Made by a program: the position numbers and the translations under genes | The notes under the pieces: generated by a model | What the model saw: the letters and a program-made list of their open reading frames with translations, nothing else | The model's database searches: none | What the model was told of the DNA's origin: nothing | DNA from: Microbacterium sp. NIBRBAC000506063 | Lineage (GTDB): Bacteria > Actinomycetota > Actinomycetes > Actinomycetales > Microbacteriaceae | DNA length: 64,000 nucleotides | Reading direction: 5' to 3' | Assembly: GCF_017968845.1 (NCBI RefSeq) | Contig: NZ_CP072876.1 | Coordinates: 1,550,001-1,614,000, forward strand | In this document: positions 41,992 to 51,328 of the stretch, one piece after another | How positions within the stretch are numbered: the first letter of the stretch is position 1 | Layout: the number at the start of each line of letters is the position of its first letter

Positions 41992-43002
41992 ATGGATCTC
42001 GCCACGCTCTGGTTCTGGATCATCGCCTTCCTGTTCATCGGGTACTTCGTCCTGGACGGCTTCGACTTCGGCGTCGGGATGTCGCTGCCCTTCCTGGGCA
42101 AGGACGACGTCTCCCGCCGCCAGCTCATCAACACGATCGGGCCGGTCTGGGATCTCAACGAGACCTGGCTCATCGTCGCCGGCGCGTGCCTGTTCGCCTC
42201 CTTCCCGGAGTGGTACGCATCGCTGTTCAGCGGCTTCTATCTGCCGCTGCTGATCATCCTGCTCGCGCTCATCGCGCGCGGGGTGTCGTTCGAGTACCGG
42301 CACCAACGTCCGGATGCGAAGTGGAAGTCCCGTTTCGACCTCATGATCATCGTCGGCTCGGCGGTGCCGGCCTTCCTCTGGGGTGTGGCGTTCGCGAACA
42401 TCGTGCAGGGGGTGCCGCTGGATGAGAACCACATCTACCAGGGCACGATCTTCACGCTGCTGAACCTCTACGGGCTGCTCGGCGGGGCGGTGACGCTGCT
42501 GCTGTTCTTCACCCACGGGGTCACCTTCGTGGCGCTGAAGACCGACGGCCAGATGAGGGAGGACGCCCGCAGGCTGGCCTTCCGCGCAGGGCTCGTGACC
42601 CTCGTGGCGGCCGCGGTCTTCCTCGTCTGGACCGTGCTGGCCCACTTCTCGGTCGCGGTGCTGCTGCTGGCCGCGCTCGCCGCGGTCGCGCTCGTCGCCT
42701 CCATCCTCGCCAATCTCCGCGGACGCGAGGGCGCCGCCTTCACCTTCGGCGCCGTGACGATCGGCGCGGCGGTGCTCGCGCTCTTCACCGCGCTCTTCCC
42801 GAACGTGCTGCCCTCCACCATCGATCCGGCGTTCAGCCTCACGATCGAGAACGCCTCGAGCACGCCGTACACGCTCGAGATCATGAGCTGGACCGCGCTG
42901 TTCGCGCTGCCGCTGGTCCTCGCCTATCAGGGATGGACATACTGGGTCTTCCGCAAGCGGGTCACCCGGGCCTCCATCGAGGGTGCGCCCGCGCACGCGT
43001 GA
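41992..43002 (+). CDS. cydB: Cytochrome bd quinol oxidase subunit II
   Basis: Second subunit of the bd oxidase, 336 residues, intact, with about eight membrane segments. N-terminal WFWIIAFLFIGYFVLDGFDFGVGM is diagnostic, followed by GPVWDLNETWLIVAGACLFASFPEWYA. GGAG lies about 11 bases before ATG 41992. Its TGA overlaps the GTG start of cydD (GTGA), so the four cyd genes form one translational unit. Confidence 0.97.
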   Translation: MDLATLWFWIIAFLFIGYFVLDGFDFGVGMSLPFLGKDDVSRRQLINTIGPVWDLNETWLIVAGACLFASFPEWYASLFSGFYLPLLIILLALIARGVSFEYRHQRPDAKWKSRFDLMIIVGSAVPAFLWGVAFANIVQGVPLDENHIYQGTIFTLLNLYGLLGGAVTLLLFFTHGVTFVALKTDGQMREDARRLAFRAGLVTLVAAAVFLVWTVLAHFSVAVLLLAALAAVALVASILANLRGREGAAFTFGAVTIGAAVLALFTALFPNVLPSTIDPAFSLTIENASSTPYTLEIMSWTALFALPLVLAYQGWTYWVFRKRVTRASIEGAPAHA

Positions 43003-44694
43003 ACCGAGTGCGACCGAGAACCGGCTCGGCCGGGGGTGAACGGAGCAGGCCCGTCGACCCGAGGCTGTTGCGCCATGCGCGGGCCGCGCGGGTCTTCCTC
43101 CTCGCCTCCGGGGTCATCGGCGTGCTGCAGACGGCCGTGGTGATCGGATTCGCCTGGCTGCTGACCGATGCCATCACCGGGGTGATCGCCGGGCGCGACG
43201 TGACCGGATCGCTTCTTGCCCTCGTCGCCGTGGCCGCGCTGCGCGGCATCCTGATCGCGCTGTCGGATGCCGTGGGCTCCCGCGCGGCGGCCCGCACCGG
43301 ATCGGAGCTGCGCGCGGAGCTCATCGCGACGATCGGGCGCCTCGGACCCGGGTGGCTCGCGCAGCGCAACCGGGCGGCGCTGGCGGTGACCGCCGGGCAT
43401 GGGCTCGATGCGCTCGACGCCTACTTCGGCAGATACATCCCGCAGCTCATCCTGACCGTGATCACGACCCCGGTCGTGCTGGCCGTCATGTGGTGGCAGG
43501 ACTGGCCGAGCGGACTGATCGCCTCGGTCACTCTTCCGCTCATCCCGCTGTTCCTCGTCCTGATCGGGCTCGCCACCCGCGCGGTCCAGCGCCGTCAGTG
43601 GGAGACGCTGCAGCGGCTCGCCGTGCGCTTCGCCGACACTGTTCAGGGGCTGGCGACCTTGCGGCTGTTCGGGCGCGAGCGGCGCGCGGCCGAGCAGATC
43701 GGGGCGACCGCCGACCGGTACCGGCGCGAGACGATGAAGGTGCTCCGATTCTCCTTCCTCTCAGGCTTCTCCATGGAGCTGCTGTCGTCGCTCGCCGTCG
43801 CGCTCGTCGCGGTGGCGGTGGGATTCCGGCTGCTGTCGGGCGAGCTCACGCTCGAGGTCGGACTCTTCGTCCTCCTCCTCGCTCCCGAGGCGTTCCTGCC
43901 GATCCGTCAGGTCGGCGTGCAGTTCCACGCCGCTGCGGAGGGCGTGGCGGCCACCGAGGACATCCTCGAGGTGCTGGACGAGGGTGTCGCGGAGCAGGGC
44001 GGGCGCAGCGATGACGGGTCGGGCGCCGCCGTGCCGACGCCTTCGTCGTCCGCCCGGGCCCGCGGACGCCGCGCGCGTTCTCCGCGTCCGCGATCTGCGG
44101 GTGCGCCGCGGTGACGCCTTTCTGCCGCCGGTCTCGTTCAGCGTGGAACCCGGCGCGATCACCCTCGTCGAGGGCCCAGCGGCTCCGGCAAGTCGAGCAT
44201 CCTGGGCGCCCTGCGCGGGGCGGCGGAGTTCGACGGCGAGGCGCGTCTCGCGGCATCCGACATCCGGGACCTGAACCCGGCCGAGTGGCTCGCGTGGGCC
44301 GGGCAATCACCGGGGCTCCTGCGCGGGACGATCGCCGAGAACGTGGCGCTGGGCGACGCGGGGCGCATCCCGACGGTATCCGTGCGGCGCTCGACGAGGC
44401 CTGCGCGCCCGAGCTCGATCCGGCGCAGGAGCTCGGGGTCCAGGGCGAAGGGCTCTCCGGTGGCCAGGCGCAGCGCGTCGCCGTGGCCCGGGCACTGCAC
44501 CGGCATGCCGCCGACCCCACGAGGATCCTCGCGCTCGACGAGCCCTCGAGCGCGCTCGACGCCGAGACCGAGGAGCGGCTCTGGCGGAGCCTGCGCGCGC
44601 GGCGGATGCCGGGGCCGCGGTGCTCCTCGTCTCGCACCGCCGCTCGGCGCGCGACATCGCCGACCGGGTCGTCGCACTGGGGGTGCGCGTATGA
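42999..44694 (+). CDS. cydD: Thiol-exporting ABC transporter CydD
   Basis: Half of the CydDC exporter that moves cysteine or glutathione-type thiols and is needed to assemble cytochrome bd. 566 residues after repair: six-segment membrane domain (about 25-315), then an ATPase with Walker A GPSGSGKSS, signature LSGGQAQR and Walker B ILALDEPSSALDAET. Five breaks, the most of any gene here: CC 44034-44035, CCC 44059-44061, CCC 44175-44177, GGGG 44360-44363, GG 44601-44602. GTG 42999 overlaps cydB; the stop overlaps cydC ATG 44691. The order and identity are secure, though the ATPase half is read through many corrections. Confidence 0.9.
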
Positions 44695-46376
44695 GGGCGG
44701 GGCGCGGCGGATCCTGCGGCTCGCCCAGCCTCCGGCCGGCCGGTTCCTGCCGGGGCTGATCTGGGGCGTGCTGTCGGCCGGCGCGGCCGTGTGTCTTCTG
44801 GCCGTGAGCGGCTGGCTGATCGTGACCGCGTCGATCGTCGACTCGCTGGTGCCGCTGTCGGTCGCCGTCGTCGGCGTGCGGTTCTTCGCGGTGGCGCGTG
44901 CGGTCTTCCGGTACCTGGAGAGGCTCTCCGGGCACGATGCGGCGCTGCGGCAGCTCGCCCGCACGCGCGCGGACATGATCCACCGCCTCATCCCGCTCTC
45001 GCCGGCCGGCCTCGCCCGCACCGATCGAGGGCACGCGCTGTCGGCCCTGGTCGACGACGTGGAGAATCTGCAGAATCTGCCGCTGCGCGTCGCGCAGCCG
45101 CTCGGCGTCGCCGCGCTCGTCGGGGCCGGCGCCGTCGGGTTCGTCCTCTTCGTCTCGCCGCCCGCGGCGCTCGCCCTGGCCGCGTGCCTCCTCGCGGCGG
45201 CGGCCGCCTCCATCGGTCTCGGCTGGGTGCTCGGCGCCCGTGCGGAACGCCGGCTCTCGGCACTGCGCGCGGAGCTGTCGGCCGCGCTCACCGACTACCT
45301 GGGCAGTCTCGATGTCCTCCTCGCCTACGGGGCGGAGCCGGCGGCGAGGGGCGCGTGCAGACGGCGGATGCCGCGTTGCGCCGTGCGGTCACCCGCGCCT
45401 CGCTCGCGCAGGCCGTCTCGGCCGGTGTCGTCTCGCTCCTGGCCGGTGTCGCATCCGTCGGGGCGCTCGCCGCCGCTGCGCCCGGCCTCGCCACCGGCGC
45501 GATCGATGCGCCCTGGCTCGCGGTCGTCGTCCTCGTGCCGATGGTGGTCTTCGAGGTGTTCGGCGCCACCTCGATCGCGGTCTCGTCCTGGCGGAGCGTG
45601 CGGACGAGCGCGGAGCACATCGCCGACACGCTGCCGGATCGGATGCCGGAGGAGCTGCGCTCCGACGACGGTGACGCCTCCTTCGCCCCGCCCGGGACGC
45701 CGGCGCTGCGCCTGCGCGGGGTGCGCGTGAACTGGCCCGGCGGTGATGCCGGCCTGCGCGGGGTCGACCTCGATCTCCGGCCGGGGGAGCGGGTGCTGGT
45801 CACCGGGCCGGGCGGGGCGGGGAAGAGCTCTCTCGCGGCGGCCCTGGTCGGCTTCCTCCGCGTGGAGGGCGAGTACACGGTCGACGGCAGGGGCGCGCAG
45901 ACGATCGCGGGGCCGGCGCTGCGCCGCACGATCGGACTGTGCGAGCAGAGCCCGCAGCTGTTCGACGAGGACATCCGGCAGAACCTGCTCTTCGCGCGCG
46001 ACACCGCCACCGATGAGGAACTGCTCGCCGTGCTCGGCAGAGTCGGGCTCGGCGACTGGGTGCGCGAGCGCGGCGGACTCGACGCCCGTGTCGGCGACCG
46101 GGGCGCGATGGTGTCGGGCGGCCAGGCGCAGCGGCTGGCCCTGGCACGGGCGCTGCTGCGCGACTTCCCGGTGCTGGTGCTCGACGAACCGACCGCGGGG
46201 TGGACCCGGAGGCGGCCGACACCCTGCTCCGGGACATGCTCTCGGCGACCGGAGAGCAGTCCGTCCTGTTGATCTCGCACGTCGCCCCGCCGGAGGGCAC
46301 GATCGACCGAATCGTCCGGATCGACGCGGGACGCACCGTCGGAGCAGGGGGTGCGTCATCGGGCTCGGCCACGTAG
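44691..46376 (+). CDS. cydC: Thiol-exporting ABC transporter CydC
   Basis: Partner of CydD, 562 residues after repair. Membrane domain (GLIWGVLSAGAAVCLLAVSGWLIV onward) and ATPase with Walker A GPGGAGKSS, Q-loop CEQSPQLFDEDI, signature VSGGQAQR and Walker B VLVLDEPTAG. Three breaks: GGGG 44699-44702, GGGG 45348-45351, GGGG 46197-46200. The last break hides the end (VDPEAADTLL ... SGSAT). Ends the regulator-cydABDC unit. Confidence 0.92.
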
Positions 46377-46386
46377 CGTGGAGGAG

Positions 46387-46848
46387 ATGGGACGCACAGA
46401 CGAGGCGAGCAGAGTGATCGAAGCGTCGGCGGTGCGCGTCTACAAGGCGCTCACCACGGCCGAGAAGGTGGCGCGTTGGTTGCCGCCCGAGGGCATGACC
46501 GGTCGTGTGGAGGACTTCGACCCGCGACCGGGCGGCGCCTACCGCGTGGTGCTGACCTACGACGACGCCGCGGGCGCTCCCGGCAAGTCGACCGCCGCCG
46601 AGGACGTCGTCGACGGTCGCTTCACCGAGGTCGAGCCCGGTGTGCGCGTCGTGCAGGAGTTCTCCTTCGACAGCGATGACCCCGGCGTCGCCGGAGCCAT
46701 GACGATGTCGTGGGAGGTCGCGGCCGAAGGCGCGAGCGCGCTCGTCACCGTGCGCGCGGAGAACGTCCCCGACGGCATCGACGAGGAGCAGCACCTGGCC
46801 GGGATGGCGTCGTCGCTCGAGAACCTCGCCCGACTCGTGGAGGGGTGA
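46387..46848 (+). CDS. SRPBCC/AHSA1-like domain protein
   Basis: Soluble 153-residue protein of the START/Bet v1-like superfamily, intact. Typical opening: RVIEASAVRVYKALTTAEKVARWLPPEGM, then GGAYRVVLTYDD, FTEVEPGVRVVQEFSF and a C-terminal helix LAGMASSLENLARLV. Such proteins bind hydrophobic ligands, and members are annotated as polyketide cyclases or AHSA1-like; no specific function follows. It begins 10 bases after cydC, on the same strand, and may be read through from it. Confidence 0.8.
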   Translation: MGRTDEASRVIEASAVRVYKALTTAEKVARWLPPEGMTGRVEDFDPRPGGAYRVVLTYDDAAGAPGKSTAAEDVVDGRFTEVEPGVRVVQEFSFDSDDPGVAGAMTMSWEVAAEGASALVTVRAENVPDGIDEEQHLAGMASSLENLARLVEG

Positions 46849-46865
46849 GACGCGGCATCCGACCC

Positions 46866-47642
46866 CTACTCGTAGAGTGACGGCGTGGGCTCCATCGTGA
46901 TGCCCTGGGCCTCGAACGCGCGACGGCGCTCCTCGATGCGGCGGTGCATCTCGATCTGCGCCTCCTCGACGAGGGCGCCGTCGATGGTGACGCTCTCCCC
47001 GCGGGGACGGCCGCCGTTCGCCGCGATGTAGGCGTCGAGCTCGGGACCGGACGTCCACGAGGCGATGAGTCCGTGGCGCGGGGCTTCGCCGCGGTGCCAG
47101 ACCGCGTGCCAGAGCCGTTGCGTGTCGATGATCATCCGGGTGCCGGCGCGGAGGGGAAGGCGCACCTCGGTGGCGGGATCGAAGCGGTCCGAGCGCAGGA
47201 TCATGAGCGAATCGGCGTCGTCGGTGAGATTGACGTAGCCGCGCACCACCCAGCCGGTGCCCTCGGGGTTGAGGCGGTTGTTGTCGTCCTGATGGAGGTT
47301 GTAGACGGCATCCGCGTACTCGTTCGGCTGCAGCTCGATGACCCGGCAGCGCCCGACGTTCGCGCCCGGCTCCTGGGCGCGACGGACCAGGCCGGGCGCC
47401 TTGGCGACCTGCTCGGGGATCCAGACGCCGTCCTTGTCGGTGCGAGGGGGCGTGTAGTTCCAGAATCCGTTGCAGTCGACGTCACCGCGGTAGCTGGTCA
47501 GGGGCGCGAAGCGCGTGATGCCTGAGGAGCGCCAGCGCAGGTACTCCAGCTCCTGCCATTCGGCGGGCTCGAGTCCGTCGGCGGCGTCATCGAGGACGAC
47601 GTATCCGGTCTCGTCGAGGGCGGAAGACGTGACGTACTCCAT
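46866..47642 (-). CDS. Unknown protein with dioxygenase-like His/Asp/His pattern
   Basis: Soluble protein of 258 residues, intact, that I cannot name. It is rich in Trp, Asp and Arg. NLHQDDNNRL has an HxD pair (about residue 120), and RLWHAVWHRGEAPRHGLIASW carries further His and an Arg about 55 residues later. That spacing resembles the HxD...H...R iron and 2-oxoglutarate site of cupin-fold dioxygenases, with RGYVNLTDDADSLMIL as a possible core strand. ATG 47642 has AAGGA 5 bases upstream. It ends near the stop of the SRPBCC gene on the other strand. The family assignment is a suggestion only. Confidence 0.6.
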   Translation of the reverse strand: MEYVTSSALDETGYVVLDDAADGLEPAEWQELEYLRWRSSGITRFAPLTSYRGDVDCNGFWNYTPPRTDKDGVWIPEQVAKAPGLVRRAQEPGANVGRCRVIELQPNEYADAVYNLHQDDNNRLNPEGTGWVVRGYVNLTDDADSLMILRSDRFDPATEVRLPLRAGTRMIIDTQRLWHAVWHRGEAPRHGLIASWTSGPELDAYIAANGGRPRGESVTIDGALVEEAQIEMHRRIEERRRAFEAQGITMEPTPSLYE

Positions 47643-47790
47643 GACGTCCTTTCCCAGGGCCAATCGTGCCTCGTGTCTCCTCGTCATCCTATCCAGCGTG
47701 CGGGTTCGAGGTCGGATGCCGCGAGCCGCGACCCGTGGCCGATCCCGGCTCGGTTCGCGCGCGGGTTCGAGGTGTCGTAGAATATCCCAC

Positions 47791-47880
47791 GGTGACGTGT
47801 CCGAGCGGCCGAAGGTGCAACTCTCGAAAAGTTGTGTAGGGTAACCCCTACCGTGGGTTCAAATCCCACCGTCACCGCCA
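47791..47880 (+). tRNA. tRNA-Ser (anticodon CGA)
   Basis: Ninety bases with the CCA end encoded. Acceptor arms GGTGACG (47791-47797) and CGTCACC (47870-47876) pair fully; discriminator G. Anticodon stem CAACT/AGTTG encloses CTCGAAA, giving CGA, which reads UCG serine codons. The variable arm is long, as in serine tRNAs (TAGGGTAACCCCTA), and the T arm is GTGGG TTCAAAT CCCAC. A -10-like TAGAAT lies at 47778-47783, and a terminator follows directly. Confidence 0.97.
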
Positions 47881-47881
47881 G

Positions 47882-47907
47882 AAAAACCCCCGTTTATCGG
47901 GGTTTTT
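47882..47907 (+). terminator. Rho-independent terminator of tRNA-Ser
   Basis: AAAAACCCC ... GGGGTTTTT, 9-base arms around a short loop and ending in five T, starting 2 bases after the tRNA. The right arm has four G against five C on the left, perhaps another short-called run. Confidence 0.9.
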
Positions 47908-48026
47908 CCATTGGTGCGACGGGGGTGCGCCCCTCCTGGCTGGTTGAAGCGAAGAGATCGCGGCGTCGCCATGGCGCTGAGGCCGATCCGGCACTACGCT
48001 GAGCCCAGACTCCGGAGGGGGACAAG

Positions 48027-48934
48027 ATGCGTATTCGCAGACTGGCGAAGGTGGCGGTCGCCGTCTTCATGGCCGGCACGCTGGCGGCATGCACGACGAC
48101 CCACACGCCCGACCATGCCCCGATTCGGTGCCGGCGCCGGAGCAGACGGAGATCGTCGGCGACATCGACGCGGCGGGCGCCGTGTTCGTGGTGCGCACCC
48201 AGGAGCGCGAGTGGCAGCTCGCTCCCTCGGAGTGGCAGGTGATGGACGACTTCGGGACGGATGCCGCATCCCCGCCCGACATCGGAAGTCCCGACAGCGT
48301 GTACGTCTTCGTTCCGATCGGTGAGTGGGCGTTCGGTCCCGCGACGATGTACACCGGGGACGTGATGCATTCGTGCAGCGGTGTGACGGTCGATGCCGAC
48401 TACGTCGAGCTCGGGAACGGGTGGTACGAGATCACGCCGCACGGCCCCGCAGGTGCGTACACGCTGGAGCTCTACGCAGGGTCGGGGCCGACGAGCGGCC
48501 TCTCGCCGCGGACGGGCATGATGATGGGCTCGGTCATCTGGACGACCACCCCGGCGCAGGCGGATGCCCCGCTCGGGCCACCGGAAGTGTCGATGAGCCT
48601 GCTCACCGACGAGTCGGGAGCGCTCGAGGCGGGCGATCTCCAGTTGGAGATCGCGAACGTGTACCCGCCCGTCGACGTCGAGCTGACGGTGACCGTGACG
48701 GCCGCGAACGGAGAAGCCCTGACGTTCCAGCCCGAGTCGACCGGTGTGTGCATCGGGTCGTCGATCAACTTCGTCGTCTCCTACCCGGAGACGCAGCGGG
48801 TGCTCCAGCTCGGCGACGCTCCTTTCACATACGACGTCGAGCTTTCGATGAACGGCGAGACGCACCGCGGCAGCGCGGAGTGGTCGACCGGCCCCGGCGA
48901 CGTGCCGGTCGAGTTCGACGCCCCGCTCTCCTGA
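48027..48934 (+). CDS. Lipoprotein of unknown function
   Basis: About 302 residues after repair of one break at CCCC 48118-48121. Signal peptide with lipobox LAAC (AVFMAGTLAACTTTH), then a Thr/Pro-rich linker and two beta-rich halves. The first, including EREWQLAPSEWQVMDDFGTD and YVELGNGWYEITPHG, contains a single Cys (HSCSG); the second (SLLTDESGALEAGDLQLEIANVYPP) has one more (GVCIGSS), so the two could form a disulfide. I do not recognise the family. Stands alone between the tRNA and the SRAP gene. Confidence 0.72.
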
Positions 48935-49021
48935 GCCCGGCACGGCATCGATCGTGGCGATGCCGAGGTTGTCGAGGGGCCCCGGCCTTGTCGTGTCGGG
49001 GGCAAGGCGTACCCTGGCCGC

Positions 49022-49656
49022 ATGTGCTCGTCTTACGGCCTGGATCCGAGATTCGACGATGAAGAGTGGCGTGACGCGATGGATGCCGCGGCGATCGACG
49101 CGCTGCGCGCATGGGCGGAGGGGAACGCGGGCGAGACGCTGCGCCCCACCGGGATCAACGCGCGCAACACGAACCCGGTCTTCACCGACACGAGCACGAT
49201 GACGGCGGGCTGGTGGGGTACCTCGTCGGCGGCAAGGCAGCGGGATTCACGTCGATCTGGACGCGCTTCGAGCGCCTGCAGGCGCAGCGAGGTCCGACCG
49301 GCGCTCGCGTCATCGTCGCCGCCACCGACTGGCGGGAGAAGCAGAAGCCGTCGAATGACTGGTACCACTTCGATCTCGACGGGCGCCTGCTCGGGATGGC
49401 CGCCGTCGCCCGCCCCGGACGCACCGCGGACGGCGAGGAGTACACCTGCTACAGCCTCGTGATGCGGCCCGCTGCCGCCCGCATCGCCGACGTGCACGAC
49501 CGGATGCCGCTGCTGATCGCCCCGGGGTTCGCCGAGGAGTGGCTGACCAGCGACGCGCCCGCCGGCGAACTGCTCGATGCCGCGGCGTCCGCGTCCTCGC
49601 CCGTCGTCGATCAAGTGGCCGCGCATCTCCAGCGCGACGACGGCGCACTATTCTGA
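49022..49656 (+). CDS. SOS response-associated peptidase (SRAP/HMCES-like)
   Basis: Protects abasic sites in single-stranded DNA by forming a covalent link through its second residue, Cys2 (MCSSYGLDPRF). 211 residues after repair. Further family residues: the Asn in INARNTNPVF and the conserved His in DVHDRMPLLI, with ATDWREKQK corresponding to the usual FYEW region in diverged form. One break at GGGG 49215-49218 (MTAGWWGYLVGG). The divergent FYEW region suggests a subgroup seen in Microbacteriaceae. Not in an operon. Confidence 0.85.
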
Positions 49657-49678
49657 CGCACGCGGCGTGCGATCGGTC

Positions 49679-49705
49679 AGTTGCTTTAGTTGCTAAACTA
49701 GTTGC
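49679..49705 (+). promoter_or_regulatory. AGTTGC repeats and palindrome at start of NAD(P)-binding gene
   Basis: AGTTGC occurs at 49679-49684, 49688-49693 and 49700-49705, the last directly before ATG 49706. TTTAG-TTG-CTAAA (49685-49697) is a perfect palindrome. This is the likely site for the MarR protein encoded downstream. No ribosome site is present, so the message may be leaderless. Confidence 0.65.
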
Positions 49706-50341
49706 ATGACCGCGATCGCTCTCTTCGGCGCCACCGGCAAGACCGGGCGCCGCGCCCTCGACCGCGCCCTGGCCGCCGGCTACGACGTCCGCGCCCTGGT
49801 GCGCACCCCCGCCAAGCTCGATGCCGCATCCGACCGCCTCACCGTCATCCAGGGCGACGTGCTCGATGCCGCTGCCGTCGACGCCACGGTGGCGGGATCG
49901 GATGCCGTCCTCGCGCTGTTCGGGCAGGTGAAGGGGTCTTCGCCGACCCTGCAGGCCGACGGGACACGGAACATCGTCGCCGCCATGAAGACGCACGGCG
50001 CCGGTCGCATCGTCACGTTGTCGGGCGGCGGCCTGCGCGCGGAAGGGCACGACCAGCCCAAGGTGGCCGACAACATCATCCGATTCCTGCTCAAGACGTT
50101 GTCCGGGCACGTCCTCGCCGATGCCGAGGAGCACCTGAAGGTGGTCCAGGACTCCGGGTTGGACTGGAACGTCGTGCGCGGCCCCCGACTGACCGAGAAG
50201 CCCGGCAAGGGCGCGTACCGCGTCGGCTGGGTCGGTGTGAACGCGAGCACGCAGATCAGCCGTGACGACCTCGCGGACTTCATCCTCACGCAGGTCGACG
50301 ACCGCGACTTCGTGCAGCAGATGCCCTTCGTGAGCGACTGA
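49706..50341 (+). CDS. NAD(P)-binding SDR-like protein
   Basis: Atypical short-chain dehydrogenase of 211 residues, intact, in the NmrA/BLVRB-like group. Nucleotide loop ALFGATGKTGRRALDRALAAG (about 5-25); GDVLDAAAV and SDAVLALFGQ follow. RLTEKPGKGAYRVG and ISRDDLADFIL near the end are typical of the group. It lacks an obvious YxxxK pair, so it could be a redox sensor or reductase rather than a dehydrogenase. Three bases separate it from the MarR gene, which probably represses both. Confidence 0.85.
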   Translation: MTAIALFGATGKTGRRALDRALAAGYDVRALVRTPAKLDAASDRLTVIQGDVLDAAAVDATVAGSDAVLALFGQVKGSSPTLQADGTRNIVAAMKTHGAGRIVTLSGGGLRAEGHDQPKVADNIIRFLLKTLSGHVLADAEEHLKVVQDSGLDWNVVRGPRLTEKPGKGAYRVGWVGVNASTQISRDDLADFILTQVDDRDFVQQMPFVSD

Positions 50342-50343
50342 CG

Positions 50344-50793
50344 ATGCCTCCCTCGCGCATCGCCCTCATCGCGGAGGTGCTGGAGAGCGTCGTCGTGCTC
50401 GGCCGCCGACTGATGGTGGAGAACGCCACACCGCTGGGCGACGTGCACCTGAGCCGCTCTCAGTGGGATGCGCTCTTCGTGCTCGCGCACTCCTCGGCAC
50501 CGGTCACCCCCGGCTCGCTGGCCGCGGCGCTCGCCGTGACCCCTGGGGCGGTCACCCAACTCGTCGAGGGGCTGCGCAGCCGGGGACTGGTGGAGACCAC
50601 CCGGCACCCGGACGACGGGCGCGCGCGCATCCTGCAGCTGACGTCCTCGGCTCGCGGACAGATCGAACGATTCGAGCGCGCCGCCACCGAACGCATGGCG
50701 CCCCATTTCGACGCGCTGGACGAGGGCCAGCTCGCGCAGCTGCGCGCACTGCTGGCCGCCGCGGCATCCGACCCGGGGAGCGACGCGACCTAG
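50344..50793 (+). CDS. MarR-family regulator
   Basis: Winged-helix repressor of 149 residues, intact. HLSRSQWDALFVLAHSSAPVTPGSLAAALAVTPGAVTQLVEGLRSRGLVET forms the HTH (about 36-85) and HPDDGRARILQLT the wing. Members respond to phenolics, oxidants or drugs; the effector is unknown. It starts 3 bases after the NAD(P)-binding gene, so the pair forms an operon likely autoregulated at 49685-49697. Confidence 0.9.
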   Translation: MPPSRIALIAEVLESVVVLGRRLMVENATPLGDVHLSRSQWDALFVLAHSSAPVTPGSLAAALAVTPGAVTQLVEGLRSRGLVETTRHPDDGRARILQLTSSARGQIERFERAATERMAPHFDALDEGQLAQLRALLAAAASDPGSDAT

Positions 50794-50836
50794 AACCACC
50801 TCGCTCTCGACGTGCAGGCGAGCGCGGTCTAGCCTG

Positions 50837-50850
50837 GACCCAGGCGGGTC
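50837..50850 (+). promoter_or_regulatory. Palindrome GACCCAGGCGGGTC upstream of Cys/Met-rich gene
   Basis: Perfect 5-base arms GACCC/GGGTC around AGGC, 48 bases before the start. The shape, C-run, 4-base gap, G-run, resembles operators of CsoR-type copper repressors (TACCC..GGGTA). Regulation by copper is a guess. CCTGG/CCAGG (50833-50844) overlaps it. Confidence 0.4.
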
Positions 50851-50898
50851 TCCTGCCCGCTTACGACGGCGAAAGCCCTGAAGAGAGCGAGGTGCGAG

Positions 50899-51300
50899 AT
50901 GGATTCCATGATGATGGACGCCATGTCGGCGGACATGAAGTCGACGCCCGGCATGGACATGATGGACATGTCCGTCATGCAGGCCTGTATGGACGCGTGT
51001 TCGGCCTGTGAGCAGGCCTGTACGGTGTGTTCGATGCAGATGATGGACTGCGCGCCGGCGTGCATGAACTGCGCCGACATGTGCAACACCATGATGCGTT
51101 CGATGATGCGGATGCAGGGGATGACCCCGGCCGTCATGATGTCGATGCTCGACGCATGCATCGCGATGTGCCAGATGACCATGGACGCCTGCATGGAGCA
51201 CGCCGACCACAGCGAAGTCTGCAAGATGTGCGCTCAGGCCTGCAAGGCATGCATGGACGCCTGCATGGACATGAAGAACATGATGATGGCCGCCGCTTGA
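50899..51300 (+). CDS. Met/Cys-rich four-helix copper-storage-like protein (DUF326)
   Basis: 133 residues, intact, of which about 37 are Met and 17 Cys. Cysteines come as repeated CxxxC or CxxC pairs along helices (ACMDACSACEQACTVC; DCAPACMNCADMC; ACIAMCQMTMDAC; VCKMCAQACKACMDAC), the pattern of DUF326 proteins related to Csp1/Csp3, whose four-helix bundles pack many Cu(I) ions. No signal peptide, so cytosolic like Csp3. The Met-rich N-terminus (MDSMMMDAMSADM ... GMDMMDM) is unusually heavy and could be an extra metal site. RBS GCGAGGTG precedes the start. A terminator follows at once, so it is a single-gene unit. Copper is inferred from the family. Confidence 0.85.
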   Translation: MDSMMMDAMSADMKSTPGMDMMDMSVMQACMDACSACEQACTVCSMQMMDCAPACMNCADMCNTMMRSMMRMQGMTPAVMMSMLDACIAMCQMTMDACMEHADHSEVCKMCAQACKACMDACMDMKNMMMAAA

Positions 51301-51312
51301 GCGGCCTTTTCT
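51288..51312 (+). terminator. Rho-independent terminator of the Cys/Met-rich gene
   Basis: GGCCGC (51288-51293) pairs with GCGGCC (51301-51306) across a 7-base loop containing the stop codon, followed by TTTTCT. Confidence 0.85.
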
Positions 51313-51328
51313 CTGCGGTGCGCGTCGG

